Shown one piece after another: positions 55,298-64,000 of a stretch of DNA of 64,000 nt. The notes beneath the pieces are model-generated. The model saw only the letters and a program-made list of their open reading frames with translations. It was not told the DNA's origin and did no database searches. Origin of the DNA: Rhyacophila brunnea. Its lineage: Eukaryota; Arthropoda; Insecta; Trichoptera; Rhyacophilidae. The stretch lies in NCBI GenBank assembly GCA_022495005.1, contig JAGYXB010000665.1, positions 744,001-808,000 on the forward strand, read 5' to 3'. Each line of letters opens with the position of its first letter. The stretch's first letter is position 1. Position numbers and translations under genes: made by a program.

Positions 55298-58215
55298 ACA
55301 TTTGAAGGTACATGGATGGGTTTCTTGTAGAATAATTAGAGATTTCTATAGAGTGGAGAACAGTGTGAGAGATTCAATTGTTCGACTAGATGTCGAAGGG
55401 TAACTTTTATTTGAAGTACTTATTTCAACTTATCGTAAATTTATAATATAAAAATATTTATGTTGATATTTATGTTGATACTTATGTTGATAACTTTTTT
55501 TTGAAGATAAACCTAAGCCCATTCATACGAGTAAAATGTCAGGGATATGGGTGAACATTTTTCATGCGTGATGGCGAACCAGGCCACATTCACGTTCTTC
55601 CAAAAAAGTTGATTTATTCTCGCAGTTGAAACAAGCCGGTAAAGCTTGCAACGCCTGCAATTCCATCTTGCACCCCTTGGGAATGCGGGAACCATAGGTT
55701 GGAAACCCTTACAATATTGAAAAAAAATGATTTTTGTTACTAATACTTGAAACATTTAATATGAGCTGAGTAATTTACTTCACACACTCCTTTAAAAACA
55801 CATTCTTCGTTAATCGATTAATTATACATAAAACATTTAGAAGACCATAACTTATTTAGTTATAAATAATTAAATTTAGAATAGTGCTATTTATTTCTTC
55901 ATCCATTCATTTAAACTTGTCTATTATTTAGAGCCTGAATGCAAAGTTATGCAGCGTATACTCTAATAAAAGCCATAGATATTGACGTACCTATCTATCT
56001 AGTAAAAATATTAATGTGTCTACCCTCTTCTAGAATCACATTGTAACTAAAAAGATGACAGCGAAGACACAAATAATATTAGTGATTTATTTTCTAGTGT
56101 AGAAGTACGCATCTGTTTGAGTGGTCGTGCTATAAATAGGCCCACAGAACAGGCTAATAAAATGCGTTCCATGTAGCCCCTTTGATGTTGCACATAATTA
56201 TTATGCTTTGGGTAATATTTTACATGACAAATACGCATATTTTTTCTGATCTATGTATAATTTAATAATTCTATGACTGGTTTGAACTGTTACGAAACCC
56301 TCTTTTAAATATTCTGATGAATCGATTGCGTTATTTCCCTCAGAGAAAATCACCGCTGACAATAACACCATCAGCTATCGATAATGAAATGGAATAAGCA
56401 GGTATAAAATATAAGTATGAATTAATTCATAATCATTATTTTTTATTAGAGATGACGTAACATAATCAAACACATGCTTAAGTAGTTGGATTTGAATATA
56501 AGCACGAGTATAACATTTTCTCAGAGAGTTCATTAACATAAACATGTGAGCGGAATAAGAAAATAACACCAGCTGTGGAAATGCTCACCTCTCTTTCTAC
56601 TGATATTTCTTCTAAAGTGAAAACTATTTATGTTGGTTGATAGGTAGTTGCCAAACCATCACAGGTACAGAAAATTGCTATGTTGCCAATGGGATAAATA
56701 AACTTGAAATGTTATTGGAATAACCTTGCTTGACATAGGAACCACGTGCACTCTCAAGAAACAAAAAGAGTGTAATATTTCAAATTTAGAACCTTGTAAT
56801 ATCGCTCGCCCGGGGAGAAAATTCGTACCTTCTCAGTATTTTATCTACAATATTAGACTTTTATGAGCGAATTGTGAAAACGGAAAGGTGAATTTGCAAA
56901 ACTATGGCGCTGGTTCTTGCTGAATAAGCGACCGGATGAACGTTTAGTCTGCCGGCAGACGGAAACCCGAACGCCATATTGCAATATTCGAAGCTGCTCT
57001 TTGTAGATGGGGCCGATATAAGTAGGAAACGATGAAAATGGGAGGATAACTAATATAATATAAGATTTTTTGACTCGTAATAACAGACAATTCATTGCTT
57101 TACTTTGACGATATTTTGTGAGTGACAAAAATTATTAAGAAATTATTTATGTGTAGGTACCTTAAAACTAACAAGTTGCGTTGAAAGTTATACTCGTATC
57201 AAAGAATTTAACCTAGACTTAATACACAATATGTTTACAGGACCACAATCCATTAATCATTACGTCCAAAATATTATACAAAATAATATTATTATTATGT
57301 AAGGATAGATTTTCTATCTGCTTGATTTCGCGCCAGTGACTAGTCAGTAGCAATGAAAATGTAGACTTTTTTATTATTTAGGGTTACTAATACACGATGT
57401 TAATTTAATATGTCGCTGCCACTTTTTCGTAAACGAAGCGCGAAATAAGAACATAATATTTTGTAATTTGTGGCTTACTCTAACGCCGGCACAACATTCT
57501 AAATACATATTATTTTAAAAAATACACCCAAATGTGAAACAAATGAGCTTATGCAGCAGTATGGAAATGACAAAATATTTTGTTTTATGAAAGCATTATT
57601 TTGAATTACAGCATTTTTGTTCATTTTTCTTTTTAAATTTCCAGCCTTGGAGTACGAAATAAGTCAAAAATACAAAAAATAAACACGATCAAAAATGTAT
57701 TTTCTTTTGTTCATATTAGTGTTCATAAAAATGACGATTTGTGTATTTCTCATTGTACCTGTACAGCGCTTCAATAATAAAGTTTTTATATATAGGGGCA
57801 TTGAATACTTTTCATACACAGTGACAAAGTCATTCAAATTATGCGAATTTTCACATTTGCATATAAATATACAAGGGAGGTGAATGGTTTTTTTGGCGGT
57901 AATTTTTTACGGGCAACAATTTGGCCGGGTTATCAAATTTGGCCACAGAGAAATTTATGATAATAGTCTTATTATGAATTCAAAGTGACATCGCATTGAA
58001 ATATGAATGACGTGACACAATTTACTTTATTAAATTTTACACAAGTAGAATAATTTTATGCTCTTTGCGTCCCTTTTCATAGAAACTGCTTCTAAATTGC
58101 TTAGTTGAAAATATTGAAATACACACTTGAATTTAAGTATCTATGAAATTATCTTATGATGAATTTCAATGATATGGTTTCAAATATACAAAACGAAAAT
58201 CAACATATTATATTA
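55298..58215. other. Intergenic, nothing recognised
   Basis: Long AT-rich stretch with only short open frames that lack domains. No repeat ends could be paired. Confidence 0.4.
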
Positions 58216-58227
58216 TTAATATTATAA

Positions 58228-58335
58228 ATCAGCTGTCGGCAACCAGTGACCCACGTACCGCATGCGGCCCATAATTGGTTGACTATAATATATACTTAAC
58301 ATGCGACCCGTATGTTAATTTGTTCAATAAGTTGT
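58228..58335. mobile_element. Possible hAT terminus fragment
   Basis: CAGCTGTCGGCAACCAGTGACCC-type sequence, followed by GCATGCGGCCC and ATGCGACCCG, resembles the ends of hAT elements with the GGTCGGCAAC motif seen at 44475. No matching right end or target duplication was found, so only one terminus is suggested. Confidence 0.35.
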
Positions 58336-60189
58336 GTAAGTATATGACTAAAATATTGAATATCTCTATCTGCAGTGAGATGTCAAACACACAATTTCGT
58401 AAGTATTATTGTAGATTTAACTGAGTTTTCAACAAGGTTTAAGCTGCGAATTACGAATGTTTTTTTAATGATTTATCATAACCTAAGTACGGATGTAAAA
58501 TTTGAAATTACACTACCTATTGTAATATTGAAAAATGTAGTTCAGTAAAAAAAATGGCTAACATTGTTTTCGTTGATACATAATGTGATTGATCAGTATC
58601 GCTAAGAATCTGGTAGTCGCATTTGTATCAAACATATTCTGTGATAACGGATAACAAATAATGAACATATTATTATTATTATGTATGCTTCAATTAATTC
58701 TAACTTTCACATTTGAGTTTAAAGTGGATAAATATATATTGGCAACGGAAAAATAACCACATTAATTACAAAATTAAAAATTCACTTGGATTTATAACAG
58801 TACAAAGATACCTTTTTTATTGTGTACACTGAAGACACGTACAGTATCCCTATTTTGTTGGCCTGTGTCTACCAATTCAACCACACTAAAGATGCTGAGA
58901 AATCATTAGACGTTGTAACGTAAAAACTTCGTGGTAGGTGAGAAGCAAAATAAATTTCTCCATGTTTGAAATTCACAACAGTCACTATTTGAAATTATTA
59001 AAAGTAGACCAGATAACTTAATTATTTTTAATTTAAAAAAATAATTTGGTACTCTATTAATATTATGTACTTAATAAAAAATTTAATGTAGGTACCTAAA
59101 AACCCCTCAAAACTGTGTAATGTGTAAGTGATGAAGAGTAGCCTTTTGTTTTTGACCTACTCATTTGATATCGTTGCGTTAATTAAAATTCATTCATTAA
59201 CGTATTCTAGATAAATAACTGCAGGTATTTTGAGACTATTAAATATTTTATTAAAAATTCTCCTATCATTATCTCTGAGGACGACGTATATAAATTTGGA
59301 AAAAGTAAAGTGAACAATTAACATAATATTTTCAAAAAAAAAATATTCTAGAAAGGTTTTTTTATATGCATTAAATATCAAACAGTTTGCATCTCGTTAT
59401 AACTAGTTTCTTCTTCTTTAATAAGTCTAGACTCGGGAAAACTTTCCCACTTAAATAGAAGATGGGATCTGGTTTATGGAAATTATGAAACGATGTACAA
59501 AGTTATAAGACACGAATATAAAATATATCAATAAAATATATAATATAATGTTAATTAAAATTAAATTGAAAATTGGTAGCACACATGCTATGTGGCACAA
59601 ATCATAAGTTTTGTTAGGCCATATAATAGTCATGCAATAGACACAAACCTATTTTATACATTCACAGTAATATTATATTATAAAACACAGTTTGTCAGGA
59701 ATTCAAAGGCTCCAAAACTACATGCTCCAAGTATAGCGCTGAAATTTTTACTGAAGATTCCTTGACCAAAATTAGGACCAACGTACGTATTTTGACATGT
59801 TTATGTGATTTAATTCGCGAGATGTGATGAATGTTTGAAGTTTACAATACATATTCCAAATTTGAATTTATTTAAATTTAAATTCCTTTAAATTTAATTG
59901 GTAACTTTATAACGGAACTTTATAACTTGGTAACGGAATAACAAAATTGTCTGAAGACATTATTCGCCGTCAAAATATGTCGATCTGAATTCCAAATTCA
60001 CCGAGAGTATCTAAAATTTTACAATAAAATAAAAATGGATGATGATATTATAGAAATTCTAGGAATCTACTTCATTCAAAGACCAAAAAAACTGGAAAAG
60101 TTAAAATAAATGCGCAATATTTTTATAGGGGTACCTATTTTGACTTTGTCAAGAAAATGCTAACTTTCATTTATATTTCATCGCATAAT
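58336..60189. other. Intergenic, nothing recognised
   Basis: AT-rich DNA without supported genes or paired repeats. Confidence 0.4.
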
Positions 60190-60380
60190 AGAGACGAGCA
60201 TATTTCCAGAAACGTGGAAGATTTAAAAGGTTACTATAATTCATAAGAGTGGTGCCTCCAGAGTTATCAATATGTAACTACAGGGTAGTAGCTGTAGCTG
60301 TACCTCTGTACCACCAAAATTACTTGAGATCATCTTCATTCATTCTCCAAAACTTGAGTCATTTTCAACGATTGAATGTA
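60190..60380 (+). pseudogene. LINE reverse-transcriptase fragment
   Basis: Across two frames the stretch reads EHISRNVEDLKG or FPETWKI, then KVTIIHKSGASRVIN and VPPKLLEIIF. This matches the non-LTR reverse-transcriptase pattern FP..WK...V.PI.KSG....V.NYRPI..LS...K..E. It is short and frameshifted, a dead remnant. Confidence 0.5.
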
Positions 60381-61089
60381 CGTGTTTTTTTAAGATTTTT
60401 GATTTACTCAATCATAATAATTGACAGCAGAAATATTAATATTTACCTATTGTTAAAAGAACCATCCTTTGAATATTAATTTTCCCTAAAATTGAGGGGT
60501 TGTCATTGTTAGACGTCCCTTAGCCCTCTGACAAAAGAATCCGACGTTTATAATAACTTCGCAATCAGCTTTCATCAGAATGAAAAACTTTCTCTTGGAA
60601 AACGATGTTAATTAAAAGTTTCACCTTTTCAGTGCATTAAATATTTACCTACCGCATTCGGAAATATAAAAAAGTTTTTCACAAACCCTTCCTTCCAGCC
60701 TGCTAGATACTAAGCCGAGAGAACAGGGATAAGATCTTACACGGAATTGTTTTTTAGCAAAACTTTTTTGAAGAAAGATTTTCGGCAGATGTCATTTTAT
60801 TGTTTTTTTGTGCCTTTGTCGTGATTTATGAAACTTTCATTTACGCTGATTGAATTTAAAGAACCGCAAATAAATTTAAATTAAAAGAAACGTTGTACTG
60901 TAAATTACTGAAATTATTGATATTAGATAATTAGTACTTTCGTGGATTATAAGACGACCTTCGATAGTTTGCCCCGCAACTATATCTGGAGAATATGATA
61001 CTAGATACCTGAACTTGATTTACGGTTACAAGTGATTGCATATTACGAAGACTGATACTGAGCTTTGATGGATGATACTTGCAGTGGGT

Positions 61090-61440
61090 AGTGGGCATTG
61101 GGAATACACTACTTTGTCAGAAACGAGGAGATCAAAAGCTGGACAGTAGAGGTTTTCATTACATCTAAGGTGGCGATTCGATGTTTGACCTGCTTTGACC
61201 ACGTGCTACGGATACTTCAAGATAGTATTAACCGGTCTTGCATTATCTTCAAGTCAACCACATTTCTGCATTATGGATTAACACCAAATATCATCCACAG
61301 GTTGTGTACGACGAGATGAATGCAAGAATACTGGCGAGCAACATGGATTCTTGGAAACGCCGTGTGATATCCACCTAAGGAGCTGACATGGAAATGAAGA
61401 AAATACCATCGACTAAGTGCCATTGATGGAAATTAATTTT
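61090..61440 (+). pseudogene. Possible LINE 3' fragment
   Basis: The frame 61098-61319 contains HYFVRNEEIKSWTV and CLTCFDHVLRI, the latter resembling the LRWFGHVLR motif near the end of RTE-type LINE proteins. The match is short and partial, so the call is tentative. Confidence 0.3.
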
Positions 61441-61529
61441 TATATTACGATTATTCAACATGTTTGTCCAACTGTTGACCTAACAAACTACGTGCATATT
61501 TGTAATATATAGATAGAAGATTTTTGGAT

Positions 61530-63452
61530 TCAAAAAGCCAAAAGGTATACGAATCTACATATGAGTGGCTCCCAGTCCATTGCTAACGGTTTCGCTCAAT
61601 ATTTTATGTCTGTCTATTCTAAAGCTCCTTCGATATTGCCCACACCTCACCCGGATAGTATTTCATCTTCCTGGCCAGTACTAGATATTGGTCTTCTGGA
61701 TGAGACTGACATGGTGTATGCTTTCTCTCGACTATATCCAAAATCCTCAGTAGGTCCTGATGGTATCCCCCCTTGGATTTTAAAGGGCTGTCATAAGTTG
61801 TTAACTGACCCCCTACTATATTTATTTAATCTCAGCCTAAGTACTTTTGTCTTCCCAGATTGTTGGAGCCTAACCCGTATTCGTCCGGTGCACAAAAAAG
61901 GCTCGCGCTCTGAAATAATAAATTTTCGCCCGGTGGCTGTTCTATCTGCACCAGCTAAATTATTTGAGTCTATTTTGCATAGGTATATTTATAAACATGT
62001 AGACGATCAACTGACTGACGCTCAGCATGGATTTCGATCAGTTCGGTCAACAGTTACAAACCTTATGACTTATACTGAGTACATATCTCATTCGCTGAAC
62101 GTAAATTGTCAAGTGGACGCAATTTATACAGATATGTCAAAGGCTTTTTATCGGGTTGATCATGATATTCTCATTAACAAATTAAGTGCAGTAGGTGGAT
62201 CTATAAATTTTATCAACTTTTTCAAATCTTACTTTTCGCATCGCTGTCAATATGTGGAGTATGCAAGGTGTAGATCCGACGTCTTTCAAACTTATTCAGG
62301 ATCAAATCTTGGTCCAATTATGTTTCTTATATTCATTAATGACATTGTCAATGTTATAAATGGAATCCAGTTTTTACTCTTTGCAGACGATTTAAAATTA
62401 TATGCGTCTATTCACAGTGAATAAGATTGTCACATATTACAAAATAATCTCAATTCAATTGAAATTTGGGCGAAAAAAAATAAACTCGAATTTAATACTG
62501 ATAAATGTGTGTGTATTAGATTTTCGAAATCAAGATCTCCAATTATTTTCAACTATAATATGTCAAATAGATTACTGAAGCGTCAATCAGAAATTAAAGA
62601 TCTTGGCATATTGTTTGACTCACGTTTATCATTTCGCTCGCACATCACTTCTACGGCATTGCATGCGAGCAAGCTTCTAGGATTCGTCATGAGACAAGCC
62701 AAGTCATTCAAGAATCCAACTGTTTTACGTACACTCTATGTGTCGTCAGTACGGAGTATTCTTGAGTATGGCTCTATCATCTGGAGCCCTTATGAAGTTT
62801 CCTATAAGCTTGTTTTAGAGCGTGTTCAGATAAAAAATCTTCGTCATCTCTATTTTAAAGTTTGTAATTATTTTCCTTTTGACACCTTCTCAAACGAGTC
62901 TTTTCCGACTAACTTTCTTCAAGGCATGCTCGCCTTTCATTCTCTTGAAGCTCGTAGGTCACTTCTGCTCTTAAAGCATTTTCCCTACTCTCACGTGGTA
63001 TCATTTTCAATCCCGATATTTTAGAAAATTGAAATTTTTACGCACCCGTCAATTACATGCGTGTAAATAGACGGTCAGCCATGACCTATTTTGGGTGAAA
63101 GCTGTTTCCTCATGTCAGGCTCACCAGGCACCAATAGCGAGGGCTGTGCGGTTGGTCAATGCACTCCCTAGAGATGTATATATTTTTGGCGATCCATTAT
63201 ATATTCTGTTTTTAAATTCTATTTTATTGTTAAATTTGTACTTTTTGAATCATTGTTGTTTTTTTTAAATTTTATTTCTTTTGTATAAAAATATTTTTTG
63301 CTTTCTTTTTTTCCTCCACTTTGTTTTTTCTGATTTTCCGAACTGATTACTTGTAATTTTTATTCTAAATGTCATGTTGTGAACGTCCTGAATTAATAAT
63401 TTGTTATGTACTCAACGTGTCTTTTTCAAATAAATAAATAAATAAATAAATA
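61530..63452 (+). mobile_element. Non-LTR retrotransposon (Jockey/CR1-like), 5'-truncated
   Basis: It consists of a reverse-transcriptase domain, a 3' UTR and an (AAAT)n tail at about 63427-63452, in that order. The 5' part with the gag-like ORF and endonuclease is missing, as is usual for LINEs. Clade assignment to the Jockey/CR1 group rests on motif style only. No target duplication was identified. Confidence 0.8.
61561..63024 (+). pseudogene. LINE reverse transcriptase, broken
   Basis: The polymerase core is recognisable: KSSVGPDGIPPWILKG, RIRPVHKKGSRSEIINFRPV, QHGFRSVRSTVTNL, YTDMSKAFYRVDHDIL and SNLGPIMFLIFIND, with catalytic FADD in LLFADDLKLYAS. The expected SGVPQGS box is shortened to YSGS, a small in-frame deletion, and AFD is AFY (loss of a conserved Asp). 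A TAA at 62422-62424 interrupts the frame. The thumb region continues to 63024 (DLGILFDSRLSFRSHI, then SILEYGSIIWSPY). It is inactive. Confidence 0.88.
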
Positions 63453-63920
63453 TAATCATTTAAAAATTATTTGGAAGTATACAACTTTTAATTAAATACC
63501 ATTTTTTCATATTATTATTTTATATTGAATGGAATATAATAAATACTATATTTTTTCAAGGGAAATGTTTAACATAGTAATTTAAGACCATCATTTTAAG
63601 AAAGTCAATATAATCTGGATAAGCCTTATGGGTGTTATGGTGTATTCAAATTGTTACTGGACCAGGCGAGGTGTAGTTTTCCGGCGACAATTTTTATCGT
63701 TTCCCGCAATAATATTGCATGCCGGTTTGCTTCATGTATTCCCACTCCCCATTTAGTTTCGGAGATCTGAATATATAGTACCTATTTATATATGTATAAT
63801 ATAGATACGCAATGTTCAAAACGTTATTTAACTCATGCACGATTTGTTTACCGCACATTATGTATTCGTTTTTCAAATATACAAAAATGCTAAAAAATTT
63901 TCGTGACTTTCTTTGAATAC
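63453..63920. other. Intergenic, nothing recognised
   Basis: AT-rich DNA downstream of the LINE with no supported gene. Confidence 0.4.
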
Positions 63921-63923
63921 TGG

Positions 63924-64000
63924 CTATAATTCAGCTGGGGCACGGTCTAAAACTAAAACGATCGTGAAGATTGTGCAAACGACGCGTGCAGAACAAAACA
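63924..64000. mobile_element. Start of a repeat related to the 16654-17009 MITE, cut by window edge
   Basis: GGCTATAATTCAGCTGGGGC, then ACGGTCTAAAACTAAAACGATCGTG and GACGCGTGCAGAACAAAAC-type sequence, follow the same order as the left part of the piggyBac-like MITE (GGCTATACCTCCGTTGAGGC, ATGGTCTAAAAAGATCGTG, GACGCATGCCGAACGAAA). The preceding bases are not TTAA, so the boundary is unsure. Confidence 0.4.

Overview
This window looks like nuclear DNA from an insect. It is strongly AT-rich. Its only recognisable host genes are intron-split zinc-finger genes whose first exons encode a ZAD (zf-AD) domain, a family typical of insects, and the rest is dense in mariner, hAT, pogo, piggyBac-like and LINE sequence. 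I cannot name the species. A lepidopteran or hemipteran (aphid-like) genome both fit the base composition, the frequent GGTACC-centred motifs and the transposon mix. No tRNA, rRNA, CRISPR array or bacterial-style operon was seen.

Host genes: there are three ZAD-C2H2 genes. Gene A (+, exons from 9092 to 24768, about 438 aa, eight fingers) and gene B (+, 36466 to 42004, about 441 aa, eight fingers) are a recent direct duplication. They share six exons, identical intron phases, five of six identical exon lengths or nearly so, and alignable promoters and introns. Gene C (-, 50762 down to 43393, ten exons, about 584 aa, ten fingers) is a more distant relative that converges on gene B. All three are predicted nuclear DNA-binding proteins, with an N-terminal ZAD for dimerisation, an acidic or basic linker, and C-terminal finger arrays.

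Layout: 1-9.09 kb is transposon debris, dominated by a dead DUF4371/ZMYM1-like hAT transposase gene that was invaded by two other terminal-inverted-repeat (TIR) elements. Gene A occupies 9.09-24.77 kb; its introns are swollen by hAT, piggyBac-like, Tc1/mariner-like and PIF/Harbinger-like MITEs. Intron 4 holds a three-level nest: mariner copy A is split by a DUF7869-like TIR element, which in turn carries an intact mariner copy B. The interval 24.8-27.5 kb holds LINE, hAT and pogo/Tigger remnants. The interval 27.5-33.2 kb is a tandem array of a roughly 110-140 bp repeat that seems to derive from a LINE 3' tail. This array was itself duplicated as a block of about 2.4-2.7 kb and is punctuated by two fold-back elements. 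The interval 33.1-36.4 kb has small TIR/fold-back repeats. Genes B and C fill 36.4-50.8 kb with further hAT elements in their introns. From 50.8 kb to the end there are small TIR elements, repeat-poor AT-rich DNA and LINE remnants, including a degenerate Jockey/CR1-type reverse transcriptase at 61.5-63.45 kb.

Most interesting points: (i) the nested insertion, whose empty site is preserved in the gene B paralogue; (ii) the DUF7869-like transposase relic bounded by 36-bp TIRs and a 4-bp AAAT duplication, with a second unrelated-TIR element encoding a similar domain; (iii) a probable GC-AG intron in gene A where gene B has GT-AG; (iv) the LINE-tail-derived satellite.
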